Assembly: GCA_021568835.1 (NCBI GenBank)
Contig: JAKGSH010000010.1
Coordinates: 1,178,001 to 1,242,000, forward strand
Reading direction: 5' to 3'
From: Streptomyces sp. Tue 6430
GTDB taxonomy: Bacteria > Actinomycetota > Actinomycetes > Streptomycetales > Streptomycetaceae
Length of the DNA: 64,000 bases
Of this stretch, positions 9,585 through 18,861 are shown piece after piece. Each line of letters starts with the position of its first letter. Positions within the stretch are counted from its first letter, which is position 1. Both the position numbers and the translations under genes were made by a program. Below the pieces are notes generated by a model, which was not told the origin of the DNA, ran no database searches, and saw nothing but the letters and a program-made list of their open reading frames with translations.

Positions 9585-11524
9585 GTGGACACGACCCTTC
9601 AGGACCCTTTGGTCGGGCAGGTGCTCGACGGGCGTTATCGCGTGGACGCGCGGATCGCGGTCGGCGGGATGGCCACGGTCTACCGGGCCGTGGACACCCG
9701 CCTCGACCGTGTCCTCGCGCTCAAGGTGATGCACCCGGCCCTCGCGGCCGACGCCTCGTTCGTCGAGCGCTTCATCCGCGAGGCCAAGTCCGTGGCCCGG
9801 CTGGCGCACCCGAATGTCGTCCAGGTGTTCGACCAGGGGGCCGACAGGTCGTACGTCTACCTCGCGATGGAGTACGTCGCCGGCTGCACCCTGCGGGACG
9901 TGCTGCGTGAGCGCGGCGCCCTCCAGCCGCGGGCCGCGCTGGACATCCTGGAGCCGGTGCTCGCCGCGCTCGGAGCCGCGCACCGCGCCGGGTTCGTGCA
10001 CCGGGACATGAAGCCGGAGAACGTGCTGATAGGGGACGACGGCCGGGTCAAGGTCGCCGACTTCGGCCTGGTCCGGTCCGTGGACACCGTGACCAGCACC
10101 ACCGGAGCCGTCCTCGGCACCGTCGCCTACCTCGCGCCCGAGCAGCTGGAGCAGGGCACCACCGACGCGCGCGTGGACGTCTACGCCTGCGGGGTCGTGC
10201 TCTACGAGATGCTGACCGGCGAGAAGCCGCACGACGGCGACACCCCCGCCGTGGTGCTCTACAAGCGCCTCCACGAGGACGTGCCGCCGCCCTCCGCCGC
10301 CGTCCCCGGTATGGCGTTCGCGCTGGACGAGCTGGTGGCCTCGGCCACCGCCCGCACTCCCGACGTCCGTCCGGCGGACGCCGTGGCCCTGCTCGCGCAG
10401 GTCCGCGAGGCGCGGGCCGCGCTCGACGAGACGCAGCTGGACGCGCTGCCGCCGCAGGCCCTGTCGGCGGACCGCGACATCGCCGAGGACCGCACCAGCG
10501 TGATCCGCGCTCGCTCACGGTCCCGCGCCCCCTGCCCGTCGACGAGGGCGAGGACGGGCCGGGCCTCGACGGGGACCCGATGAACCGGACGTCCCGGTTC
10601 GCGGCGGAGCCCCCGCCGCCCCGGCGCCGCCCGGTGCGGCCACGCCGCCAGGTGGTCGCGGTCGTCGCCGCCGTCCTGCTGGTGCTCGGCGTCGGCGCGG
10701 GCGTCTGGTACATCAACTCGGGCCAGTTCACCAAGGTCCCGGGGGTCCTCACGCAGACCGAGGCGCAGGCCAGGGAGCGGCTGGAGGGGGCCGGGCTGGA
10801 CGTCGGCGGGGTGAAGCACGCCTACAGCGACACGGTGAAGCGCGGCACCGTCATCAGCACGGACCCGGAACCGGGCGCCCGCATCCGCGCCAACGACTCG
10901 GTGACCCTCACCGTCTCCGACGGCCCCGAGACGGTGAAGGTGCCGGACGTGAAGGGCTCGCGGCTGGACAAGGCCAAGGATCTGCTGAAGACGGACGGGC
11001 TGGAGCCCGGCCTGGTCACCGAGGCGTTCAGCGAGGACGTCCTCAAGGGCTTCGTGATCAGCAGCAGCCCGCAGGCCGGCACCGAGCGGCGGGCGGGCTC
11101 GGCGGTCTCCCTCGTCGTCAGCAAGGGCAGCCCCGTCGAGGTCCCGGACGTCACCGGCCAGGACCTGGACGACGCGCGGGCCGAGCTGGAGGAGGCCGGC
11201 CTGGAGGTGAAGGTCTCCGCCGAGGAGGTCACCTCCGAGTTCGACAAGGGCCAGGTCGCCGCCCAGTCGCCGGGCGCGGACGAGGAGGTCGCCGACGGCG
11301 ACACGGTGACGCTGACCCTGTCCAAGGGCCCGGAGATGGTCGAGGTCCCGGACGTGGTGGGCGCGAGCGTCGACGACGCCAAGGCCGAGCTGGAGGAGGC
11401 CGGCTTCCGGGTGGACGAGGACCGCGGCCTGCTGGGCCTGTTCGGCGACACGGTCAAGGGCCAGTCCGTCGACGGCGGCGAGAGGGCCCCCAAGGGATCG
11501 ACGATCACGATCACCATCCGGTGA
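9585..11524 (+). CDS. PknL-like Ser/Thr protein kinase with four PASTA repeats (frame broken near 10510)
   Basis: From GTG 9585 the kinase domain has the glycine loop IAVGGMATV (24-32), Lys47 in ALKVM, catalytic HRDMKPEN (Asp141) and DFG (Asp159). A membrane helix VVAVVAAVLLVLGVGAGVWYI follows, then four extracellular PASTA modules marked by VPGVL, VPDVKG, VPDVTG and VPDVVG. PASTA domains sense peptidoglycan fragments or lipid II. The frame changes at about 10507-10512. One restored base links SVIRA to RSLTVPRPLPVDEG and on to the membrane helix, giving about 645 residues. The kinase domain resembles mycobacterial PknL, but PknL lacks PASTA repeats. A substrate candidate is the Rv2175c-type protein at 4945-5310. 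An alternative start at 9555 is less likely. Confidence 0.9.
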
Positions 11525-11528
11525 CGCT

Positions 11529-11559
11529 GCCGCCCGGCGCCCTCCGGTGACCGGGCGGC
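11529..11559 (+). terminator. hairpin between kinase gene and endonuclease IV gene
   Basis: GCCGCCCGG (11529-11537) pairs perfectly with CCGGGCGGC (11551-11559) just after the kinase stop and 25 bp before the next start. It could terminate the kinase transcript or attenuate read-through. Confidence 0.4.
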
Positions 11560-11584
11560 GCCGGGGGCATGACACCCTGAACGG

Positions 11585-12462
11585 GTGAGTTCCGCGCATC
11601 CCCTCCCTCCCGCAATCCCGTCGGCAGCCATGTCCCGGTGGCCGGCGGCCTGCACTCCGTGGGCCTGTCCTACGCCCGTGACCTCGAGGCCGAGACGGTC
11701 CAGGTCTTCGTCGCCAACCCGCGCGGCTGGGCCACCCCGGCGGGCAACCCGGCGCAGGACGCGGCGTTCCGGGAGGCCTGCGCGGCGGAGTCGGTCCCGG
11801 TGTACGTGCACGCGCCGTATCTGATCAACTTCGGCTCGCACACCGAGGCGACGGCGCAGCGGTCGGTGGAGTCCCTGCGGCACTCGCTGCGCCGGGGGCG
11901 GGAGATCGGCGCGCTGGGCGTGGTCGTGCACACGGGGAGCGCGACGGGCGGGCGGGAGCGGGGCGTGGCCCTGAAGCAGGTCCGGGAGTACCTGCTGCCG
12001 CTGCTGGACGAGCTGACCCACGACGACGACCCGTTCCTGCTGCTGGAGTCGACGGCCGGACAGGGCGCCTCGCTCTGTTCGCGGACCTGGGACTTCGGGC
12101 CGTACTTCGAGGCGCTGGACGCCCATCCGAGGCTCGGCGTCTGTCTGGACACCTGCCACGTCTTCGCGGCCGGGCACGACCTGACCGGTCCGGCGGGCAT
12201 GCACCGGACCCTCGATCTGCTGGTGGACACGGTGGGCGAGGGCCGGCTGAAGCTGATCCACGCCAACGACTCCAAGGACGTGGCGGGCGCCCACAAGGAC
12301 CGGCACGAGAACATCGGCGCGGGTCGCATCGGCGAGGACCCGTTCCGCGCGCTGATGACGCACCCGGCGACCGCGGGCGTACCGCTCGTGATCGAGACAC
12401 CCGGTGGCAAGGAGGGGCACGCGGCGGACGTGGCGCGGCTGAAGAAGCTGCGGGACGGCTGA
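11585..12462 (+). CDS. nfo: endonuclease IV (AP endonuclease) (frame broken near 11610)
   Basis: This base-excision repair enzyme nicks DNA 5' of abasic sites using three metal ions. The TIM barrel shows YVHAPYLINFGS, VVVHTGSATG, LLLESTAGQG, CLDTCHVFAAGHD, LIHANDSKD, RHENIGAGRIG and LVIETPGG, covering the metal ligands. The open frame alone would start at 11638, losing the first strand. GTG 11585 followed by one restored C near 11610 gives MSSAHPLPP joined to RNPVGSHVPVAGGLHSVGL, the expected N-terminus. Reconstructed length is about 292 residues. Confidence 0.9.
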
Positions 12463-12489
12463 CCCGCCCTCCCGGGGCGGTCCCGGACG

Positions 12490-12505
12490 CCCCGGAGCGC
12501 CGGGG
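12490..12505. terminator. short hairpin between convergent genes
   Basis: CCCCGG (12490-12495) and CCGGGG (12500-12505) flank AGCG in the 44-bp gap between two convergent genes, directly before the downstream stop codon. The stem is small. Confidence 0.35.
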
Positions 12506-12506
12506 T

Positions 12507-13138
12507 TCAGAGCTCGGGGCCGTCCCCGGGCTCCTCCTGGTAGGAGTAGCGCTGTTCCTTCCAGGGGTCGCCGATGTTGTGGTAGCCGCGTTCCTCCCAG
12601 AAGCCGCGGCGGTCGGCGGTCATGTACTCGACACCGCGGACCCACTTGGGGCCCTTCCAGGCGTAGAGGTGGGGCACGACCAGGCGCACCGGGAAGCCGT
12701 GCTCGGCGGTGAGCAGTTCGCCGTCCTTGTGGGTGGCGAAGAGGGTGTGCTCGGCGGCGAAGTCCGACAGCCGCAGGTTGGAACTGAAGCCGTACTCCGC
12801 CCACACCATCACGTGGGTGACGTCGGCGGCGGGCGGCACGGCCTCCAGGATGGTCCGGGCCGGGACGCCGCCCCATTCGGCGCCGAGCATGCTGAACTTC
12901 GTCACGCAGTGCAGATCGGCCACCACGGTGGCGTACGGGAGGGCCGTGAACTCCTCGTGGGTCCAGCAGCGCTTGTCACCGTCGGCGGTGCCGCCGAAGA
13001 CCCTGAACTCCCAGCGCTCGGGCCGGAACTTGGGCACCGGGCCGTAGTGGGTGACGGGCCAACCCCGCTGGAGTCGCTGCCCGGCGGAAGCTCGGACGCT
13101 GCTGCTTCTCCTGATTCTCGTTCCACCGGATGACCCAT
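12507..13138 (-). CDS. sulfite oxidase-like molybdopterin-dependent oxidoreductase (frame broken near 13078)
   Basis: The protein has the fold signatures of the sulfite oxidase/YedY family: RGWPVTHYGPVP, the molybdenum-ligating Cys in ADLHCVTKFSML, VMVWAEYGFSSNL, HGFPVRLVVPHLYAWKGPKW and GFWEERGYHNIGDPW near the end. No signal peptide or haem domain is present, so it is probably cytoplasmic, and its substrate is unknown. The start is ATG 13136-13138 (MGHPVERESGEAAASELPPG). One G is missing near 13078, after which QRLQRGWPVTHYG continues. Length is about 210 residues, typical of the short bacterial members. Confidence 0.85.
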
Positions 13139-13196
13139 GGCTCCATCCTGACAGACCCCGGCCGGTGCGAATGACCAGGCATGGCCGAAATCGGAC

Positions 13197-13240
13197 AAGT
13201 AGCATCAAGTATGGATCAACTTACTAAGTGCCGACTTACT
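13197..13240 (+). promoter_or_regulatory. cluster of ACTT/AAGT motifs upstream of bfr
   Basis: In an AT-rich patch 73-116 bp before bfr, AAGT or ACTT occurs at 13197, 13207, 13219, 13226 and 13234. These include a perfect 11-bp palindrome ACTTACTAAGT (13219-13229) and a second ACTTACT at 13234-13240. The near-helical spacing suggests a multi-site operator, probably for bfr. It does not match the iron-box consensus. Confidence 0.4.
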
Positions 13241-13312
13241 GGACGATCTTCCGCACCGGTGACATCATGCGGCGGCAATCTCCCGAATCCCCGCGCGGAA
13301 GGAGCCTCTGCG

Positions 13313-13792
13313 ATGCAGGGCGACCCCGAGGTCCTCGAGTTCCTCAACGAGCAGCTCACCGGTGAGCTGACCGCGATCAACCAGTACTTCCTGCACGCGA
13401 AGATGCAGGAGAACCTCGGCTGGACGAAGCTCGCGAAGTACACGCGGCACGAGTCGTTCGACGAGATGAAGCACGCGGAGGTCCTGACCGACCGGATCCT
13501 GCTCCTGGACGGCCTGCCGAACTACCAGCGGCTGTTCCACGTGCGCGTGGGCCAGACGGTCACGGAGATGTTCGAGGCCGACCGTCAGGTCGAGGTGGAG
13601 GCGATCGACCGCCTCAAGCGCGGGATCAAGGTGATGCGAGAGAAGGGCGACATCACGTCCGCGAACATCTTCGAGGCGATCCTGGAGGACGAGGAGCACC
13701 ACATCGACTACCTCGACACCCAGCTGGCCCTGGTGGAGAAGCTCGGCGAGGCGCTGTACATCGCGCAGCTGATCGAGCAGCCGGAGGGCTGA
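13313..13792 (+). CDS. bfr: bacterioferritin Bfr
   Basis: Bfr forms a 24-subunit haem-containing shell that oxidises and stores iron. The 159-residue protein keeps the ferroxidase residues Glu18, Glu51 and His54 and the haem-ligating Met52 (FDEMKH) at the standard positions, plus the C-terminal EDEEHHIDYLDTQL. ATG 13313 follows GGAAGGAG by 8 bases. Upstream in-frame codons lack this and are not family-like. Its electron donor for iron release, Bfd, is encoded convergently next door. Confidence 0.96.
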   Translation: MQGDPEVLEFLNEQLTGELTAINQYFLHAKMQENLGWTKLAKYTRHESFDEMKHAEVLTDRILLLDGLPNYQRLFHVRVGQTVTEMFEADRQVEVEAIDRLKRGIKVMREKGDITSANIFEAILEDEEHHIDYLDTQLALVEKLGEALYIAQLIEQPEG

Positions 13793-13800
13793 GCCGCGAC

Positions 13801-13852
13801 GGAGGGGCCGAACGCCGGAAGGATCCGGAGCCGGGAGGGGCCGAACGCCGGA
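13801..13852. repeat. 19-bp direct repeat between bfr and bfd
   Basis: GGAGGGGCCGAACGCCGGA occurs at 13801-13819 and again at 13834-13852, a 33-bp period. It lies in the 103-bp gap between convergent genes and is probably a local duplication. Confidence 0.7.
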
Positions 13853-13895
13853 GAGGACCGGGCCCCGCGAAGACCCGGCGGGAACCGCCGGGCGC

Positions 13896-14120
13896 TCAGG
13901 CGGCCTCGTCGAGCGCGGTGAGGACCGGCCGGCCCTGGTCCGCCAGGTCACGGCGCGGACAGGCGCCCCGGCCGAGGATCGCCTGGATGCGGCGGACGCA
14001 CGAGCCGCAGTCCGTGCCCGCCTTGCAGGCGGAGGCGATCTGGCGGGGCGTACAGGCGCCGTCGTCCGCATGCTGCTGGACCTGCGCTTCCGTCACTCCG
14101 AAGCAGCTGCAGACGTACAC
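13896..14120 (-). CDS. bfd: bacterioferritin-associated ferredoxin Bfd
   Basis: The 74-residue protein begins YVCSCFGVTEAQV and contains CKAGTDCGSCVRRI, giving the four cysteines of a BFD-type [2Fe-2S] domain (CXCX~32CX4C style). Bfd reduces the Bfr haem to mobilise stored iron. It starts at GTG 14118-14120. A match to the DmdR/IdeR iron box lies 25 bp upstream, so it should be expressed under iron limitation, as known for bfd in other bacteria. Confidence 0.93.
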   Translation of the reverse strand: MYVCSCFGVTEAQVQQHADDGACTPRQIASACKAGTDCGSCVRRIQAILGRGACPRRDLADQGRPVLTALDEAA

Positions 14121-14144
14121 GCGGACACCTCCCGCCGAGATCGA

Positions 14145-14163
14145 TTAGGTTTACCTAACCTTA
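14145..14163 (-). promoter_or_regulatory. iron box (DmdR/IdeR-type operator) of bfd
   Basis: Read on the minus strand the site is TAAGGTTAGGTAAACCTAA, which agrees with the actinobacterial iron-box consensus TTAGGTTAGGCTAACCTAA at 16 of 19 positions and contains the inner palindrome TTAGGT-TT-ACCTAA. It lies directly in front of bfd. Confidence 0.85.
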
Positions 14164-14277
14164 CCCGGCGGCCGGATGTCGCAAAAGGGAGAAGGGGCGC
14201 GGATCGCATGTGATCCGCGCCCCACTTCGGCGCCGGTGGCGGGCGGACCCGTCACCGGTCCGCCGCACAGCCCGCCG

Positions 14278-15633
14278 CTACTGGTCCCGGTACATCTCCG
14301 CGACGAGGAACGCCAGGTCGAGCGACTGGCTGCGGTTGAGCCGCGGGTCGCAGGCGGTCTCGTAACGCTGGTGGAGGTCGTCGACGAAGATCTCGTCACC
14401 GCCGCCCACGCACTCGGTGACGTCGTCGCCGGTCAGCTCGACGTGGATGCCGCCGGGGTGGGTGCCGAGGCCCTTGTGGACCTCGAAGAAGCCCTTGACC
14501 TCGTCGAGCACGTCGTCGAAGCGGCGCGTCTTGTGGCCGGAGGCCGCCTCGAAGGTGTTGCCGTGCATCGGGTCGGTCACCCAGGCGACGGTCGCGCCGG
14601 AGGCGGTGACCTTCTCGACCAGCTCCGGCAGCTTGTCGCGGACCTTGTCGGCGCCCATGCGGACGACGAAGGTCAGCCGGCCCGGCTCCCGGTCGGGGTC
14701 GAGACGCTCGATGTACTGGAGCGCCTCCTCGGCCGTCGTCGTCGGACCGAGCTTGATGCCGATGGGGTTGCGGATCTTCGAGGCGAACTCGATGTGCGCG
14801 TGGTCCAGCTGGCGGGTGCGCTCGCCGATCCACACCATGTGCGCGGAGACGTCGTACAGGCGGCCGGTACGGGAGTCGACGCGGGTGAGGGCACCCTCGT
14901 AGTCGAGGAGCAGCGCCTCGTGGGAGGCGTAGAACTCGACCGTCTTGAACTCCTCCGGGTCCGCCCCGCAGGCGTGCATGAAGTGGAGCGCCTGGTCGAT
15001 CTCGCGGGCGAGCTGCTCGTAACGCTGGCCGGACGGGGACGACTTCACGAAGTCCTGGTTCCAGGCGTGGACCTGGCGCAGGTCGGCGTAGCCGCCGGTG
15101 GTGAAGGCGCGCACCAGGTTCAGCGTGGAGGCGGACGCGTGGTACATCCGCTTCAGGCGCTCGGGGTCCGGGACGCGGGCGGCCTCGTTGAAGTCGAAGC
15201 CGTTGACCGAGTCGCCGCGGTACGTCGGCAGGGTCACGCCGTCGCGGGTCTCGGTGTTCTTGGAACGCGGCTTGGAGTACTGGCCCGCGATCCGGCCCAC
15301 CTTCACGACCGGCACGGAGGCCGCGTACGTGAGGACGGCGCCCATCTGGAGGAGCGTCTTGAGCTTCGCCCGGATGTGCTCGGCGGACACCGCGTCGAAG
15401 GACTCGGCGCAGTCACCGCCCTGCAGCAGGAACGCCTCTCCTCGGGCAACCGCGGCCATCCGCGCGCGGAGCTGGTCGCACTCACCGGCGAACACCAGCG
15501 GGGGATACGTTTCGAGCTCGGCGATCGCTTCGCGCAGAGCCTCGGCATCCGGATACTCGGGCTGCTGCGCCGCAGGCAGGTTTCGCCACGTCGCCTGGGC
15601 GGCGACACTTCGGGAATCAGCGTTCACGGTCAC
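14278..15633 (-). CDS. aroH: class II 3-deoxy-7-phosphoheptulonate synthase
   Basis: This enzyme makes DAHP from phosphoenolpyruvate and erythrose 4-phosphate, the first step of the shikimate pathway. The 451-residue protein is of the plant-like class II type: LVFAGECDQLRAR, FLLQGGDCAESF, VVKVGRIAGQYSKPRSK, HEALLLDYE, GPTTTAEEALQYIE, WVTDPMHGNT and LGTHPGGIHVELTG. I chose GTG 15631-15633 (MTVNADSRSV). A second GTG two codons in (15627) is possible. It is divergent from the trp leader and anthranilate synthase gene, and the two share a 176-bp promoter region. Confidence 0.95.
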   Translation of the reverse strand: MTVNADSRSVAAQATWRNLPAAQQPEYPDAEALREAIAELETYPPLVFAGECDQLRARMAAVARGEAFLLQGGDCAESFDAVSAEHIRAKLKTLLQMGAVLTYAASVPVVKVGRIAGQYSKPRSKNTETRDGVTLPTYRGDSVNGFDFNEAARVPDPERLKRMYHASASTLNLVRAFTTGGYADLRQVHAWNQDFVKSSPSGQRYEQLAREIDQALHFMHACGADPEEFKTVEFYASHEALLLDYEGALTRVDSRTGRLYDVSAHMVWIGERTRQLDHAHIEFASKIRNPIGIKLGPTTTAEEALQYIERLDPDREPGRLTFVVRMGADKVRDKLPELVEKVTASGATVAWVTDPMHGNTFEAASGHKTRRFDDVLDEVKGFFEVHKGLGTHPGGIHVELTGDDVTECVGGGDEIFVDDLHQRYETACDPRLNRSQSLDLAFLVAEMYRDQ

Positions 15634-15809
15634 GCGCCCCACAGTACGCGGTCGGCCCGGGGGTCCATCGCCGCGCTCAGCCTGTGAGACGGCTCTGCCC
15701 CGGCTCACCGAGCGGGGGGGGGCAGAACCTGACGGCCCCGCTGCCGCGGGGAACGCACCTTCTCGCACGGGGCGGAGCCGCATGCGACACATCGTGTAGC
15801 GTGCAGCCC

Positions 15810-15866
15810 ATGTTCGCGCTTTCGACCCAGAACTGGTGGTGGACCGCTCATCCGGCGGCCCACTGA
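15810..15866 (+). CDS. trpL: trp operon leader peptide (three Trp codons)
   Basis: An 18-residue peptide (MFALSTQNWWWTAHPAAH) is encoded 107 bp before anthranilate synthase. Three consecutive TGG codons lie at 15834-15842. There is no Shine-Dalgarno. TAGCGT at 15797-15802 would start the RNA at or next to the ATG, so the leader is probably leaderless. Stalling at the Trp codons when tryptophanyl-tRNA is scarce would prevent the following terminator hairpin, which is classical attenuation. Confidence 0.9.
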   Translation: MFALSTQNWWWTAHPAAH

Positions 15867-15888
15867 CTGCGCGTACGCACGACTTCGC

Positions 15889-15914
15889 GAAGGCCGCCCG
15901 AAGGGGCGGCCTTC
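15889..15914 (+). terminator. trp attenuator terminator hairpin
   Basis: GAAGGCCGCCC (15889-15899) pairs perfectly with GGGCGGCCTTC (15904-15914) around a GAAG tetraloop, followed by GGTGTTTCC. It lies 22 bp after the trpL stop, in the right place for a tryptophan-controlled terminator. Confidence 0.85.
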
Positions 15915-15972
15915 GGTGTTTCCGGGCCCGGCCGTCCCTGTCGACTCTCCCACCGAGAAGGACACGGATCCC

Positions 15973-17861
15973 ATGCATCTGCTCGACCTCCTGGCCGATC
16001 CCCGCCCGTTCGCCCTGCTGCGCCGCCGCTCGCCGGGCCGGGCCACCGAGGACGGCGCCACCGTGGAGCTGCTCCTCGGCCCGGTCGCCGTCCACGAGCG
16101 GCTCGCCGACCTGCCCGACGAGGGCCTCGCGCTGGTGCCGTTCCGCCAGATCCGCGAGCGCGGCTTCGACGTCCGCGACGACGGCACGCCGCTGTCCGTC
16201 CTGATCCCCGAGGAGCGGTACGAGATCCCGCTCGCCGAGGCGCTGGAGCAGCTCCCCGCGCACGAGGTGCGCGTCGAGGGCGGCGGCTTCGACGTCGGCG
16301 ACGAGGAGTACGCGGAGATCGTCGGGCGGGTGCTGCGGGAGGAGATCGGGCGGGGCGAGGGGGCGAACTTCGTCATCCGGCGGACGTACGAGGGCGAGGT
16401 CCCGGGATTCGGGAGGGCCGACGCGCTCGCACTGTTCCGGCGGCTGCTGGCGGGCGAGCGGGGCGCGTACTGGACGTTCGTCGTGCACACCGGGGAGCGG
16501 ACGCTGGTGGGCGCCAGCCCCGAGGTGCACGTGCGGATGTCGGGCGGCACGGTCGTGATGAACCCGATCAGCGGGACGTACCGCTATCCCGACGGGGGCC
16601 CGACGCCCGAGCACCTGCTGGACTTCCTCGCCGACGGCAAGGAGATCGAGGAGCTGTCGATGGTCGTCGACGAGGAGCTGAAGATGATGTGCACCGTCGG
16701 CGACAGGGGCGGGGTGGTGGTCGGGCCGCGGCTGAAGGAGATGGCCCACCTCGCGCACACCGAGTACGAGCTGCGCGGGAAGTCCTCGATGGACGTGCGC
16801 GAGGTGCTGCGGGAGACGATGTTCGCGGCGACCGTCACGGGCTCGCCGGTGCAGAACGCCTGCCGGGTCATCGAGCGGCACGAGGTCGGCGGGCGCGGTT
16901 ACTACGGGGCCGCGCTGGCGCTGGTCGGGCGGGACGCCGGCGGGGCCCAGACCCTCGACTCCCCCATCCTCATCCGCACCGCCGACATCGACGCGGCCGG
17001 CCGGCTGCGGGTGCCGGTCGGGGCGACGCTGGTGCGCGGTTCGGACCCGGCGGGCGAGGTGGCGGAGACGCACGCCAAGGCGGCGGGCGTGCTGACGGCC
17101 CTCGGCGTCCGGCCGGGGAGGCCGCGGGCCGAGGAGGGGCGGTCCCCGCTGGCCGACGATCCGCGGGTGCGGGCGGCGCTGGACGGACGCCGGGCCTCGC
17201 TGGCGCCGTTCTGGCTGCGGATGCAGGAGCGGTCCCGGGAACTGACCGGGCACGCCCTGGTGGTCGACGGCGAGGACACCTTCACGGCGATGCTCGCGCA
17301 CGTCCTGCGCTCGTCCGGGCTGGAGGTCACCGTCCGGCGCCACGACGAACCGGGGCTGCGGGCGGCGGTGCTCGCGCACGAGGGGCCCGTGGTGCTGGGC
17401 CCCGGTCCGGGCGATCCGTCCGACCTGACGGACCCCAGGATGCGGTTCCTGCGGGAGCTGACCGCGCGGGTCGTCGGGGAGCACCGGCACGGGGTGCTGG
17501 GGTGTGCCTCGGGCACGAGCTGATCGCGGCGGAACTGGGGCTGGACATCGTGCGGAAGGAGGTGCCGTACCAGGGGGCGCAGACGCGGGTGGAGCTGTTC
17601 GGGCGGGAGGAGACCGTCGGGTTCTACAACAGTTTCGTGGCGCGGTGCGACGACGACGCCCGGCAGGAGCTGACCGCGCGCGGGGTGGAGGTGAGCGTGG
17701 CGGCGAACGGGGAGGTGCACGCGCTGCGCGGACCCGGGTTCGCCGGCGTGCAGTTCCACCCGGAGTCGGTGCTCACGCTGGACGGGGCGGCGATCGTGCG
17801 GGAGCTGATGGGGCGGCTGCGGGACGCCGGCCGTCCGTCCGAGCGGCGGCCGGTGCTCTAG
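15973..17861 (+). CDS. trpEG: fused anthranilate synthase TrpE-TrpG (frame broken near 17502)
   Basis: This single-chain enzyme converts chorismate and glutamine to anthranilate. Residues about 1-420 are the TrpE-type chorismate-binding domain (VNPISGTYRYPDGG-like MNPISGTYRYPDGG, VDEELKMMC, GRGYYGAALALVG). The remainder is a class I glutamine amidotransferase with the nucleophile Cys in VCLGHELIAAELG and the catalytic HPE in GVQFHPESVLT. One G is lost in CTGGGGTGTG near 17502, exactly before the active-site Cys. Restoring it gives LGVCLGHE and about 629 residues. The start is ATG 15973. The fused form is usual in Streptomyces. Attenuation by trpL is expected. Confidence 0.92.
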
Positions 17862-17918
17862 GACGTCCTGCGAAAGTGGCGCCGTCCGCCCGAGGGGCGG
17901 GCCCGGCGGCGTCCGGTG

Positions 17919-17972
17919 CGTGCGATCGCACGGCGGAGGGTCGCCCCGACACCGGCCGTGTCGGGGCGACCC
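17919..17972. terminator. convergent terminator region (palindrome plus 15-bp hairpin)
   Basis: GGGTCGCCCCGACAC (17938-17952) pairs perfectly with 17958-17972 around CGGCC. Just before it is the 14-bp perfect palindrome CGTGCGATCGCACG (17919-17932). The 322-bp gap 17862-18183 separates the convergent anthranilate synthase and response-regulator genes and otherwise holds only GC-rich inverted segments. Confidence 0.65.
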
Positions 17973-18183
17973 CGACGACCCGGCTGGGGGTCCCCCTCCG
18001 GGGAGTGCGTGCCGGACGCCGCCGGGCCGGGGGCACCCCCTCCAGGGGAGGGGCTTTCGCCACGCGTCCTGGGCCGGTGCGGCCGGGGCTGTCCGGCGGA
18101 GGATCCCGCCGGCGGCGGCCCCGGTGCCGGCGACCGGGGAGCACTCGGCGGTGCCGGGTGCTCCGTGGTGGTCCGGGGCGGGG

Positions 18184-18861
18184 TCACTCGTCGTCGAGGC
18201 CGCGCTCTATCGCGTACCGCACCAGCTCCACCCGGTTGTGCAGCTGGAGCTTGCCGAGGGTGTTCTGCACGTGGTTCTGGACCGTGCGGTGCGAGATCAC
18301 GAGGCGTTCGGCGATCTGCTTGTAGCTCAGGCCCTTGGCGACCAGGCGGAGCACCTCGGTCTCGCGGTCGGTGAGCCGGGGCGCGTCCGGTTCGTCGGTG
18401 CCGGACGCCGGGCCGGGGTCGGAGGCCAGCCGCCGGTACTCGCCGAGCACCAGTCCGGCCAGGCCCGGCGTGAACACCGGGTCGCCGACGGCGGTGCGGC
18501 GCACGGCGTCCAGCAGCTCCTCCGTGGACGCCGACTTCAGCAGGTAGCCGGTCGCGCCGGACTTCACCGCTTCCAGTACGTCGGCGTGCTCGCCGCTCGC
18601 GGACAGCACCAGGACGCGCAGCGCCGGGTCGGCGGCGACGACCTCCTTGCAGACCTGGACGCCCGGCTTGGCGGGCAGGTTGAGGTCCAGGACGAGGACG
18701 TCGGGCGAGGCGGCCCTGGCGCGGCGCACGGCCTGCTCGCCGTCGCCGGCGGTGGCCACCACGTCGAAGCCGGACTCGGCGAGGTCGCGGGCGACGGCCT
18801 CGCGCCACATGGGGTGGTCGTCGACCACCATCACCTTGATCGGGTCCTGTCCACTGCTCAT
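18184..18861 (-). CDS. NarL/LuxR-family response regulator
   Basis: The 225-residue protein has a receiver domain (acidic pair VVDDH, phospho-acceptor Asp in VLVLDLNLP, conserved Lys in GYLLKSAS) and a C-terminal LuxR helix-turn-helix (LTDRETEVLRLVAKGLSYKQIAERL...TVQNHVQNTLGKL). Its start overlaps the stop of the sensor kinase gene by four bases (ATGA), so the two are translationally coupled and form one two-component system. Target genes are unknown. Confidence 0.93.
   Translation of the reverse strand: MSSGQDPIKVMVVDDHPMWREAVARDLAESGFDVVATAGDGEQAVRRARAASPDVLVLDLNLPAKPGVQVCKEVVAADPALRVLVLSASGEHADVLEAVKSGATGYLLKSASTEELLDAVRRTAVGDPVFTPGLAGLVLGEYRRLASDPGPASGTDEPDAPRLTDRETEVLRLVAKGLSYKQIAERLVISHRTVQNHVQNTLGKLQLHNRVELVRYAIERGLDDE

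Noticed and set aside
15714..15722. Run of nine G as a regulatory slippage site
   Set aside because: It is noncoding, and homopolymer lengths in this sequence are unreliable.
15634..17490. Very long open minus-strand frame antisense to anthranilate synthase, continuous with aroH
   Set aside because: GC-rich DNA keeps antisense frames open. The encoded sequence is Arg/Pro/Gly/Ala-rich with no domain, and the sense strand carries a clear enzyme.
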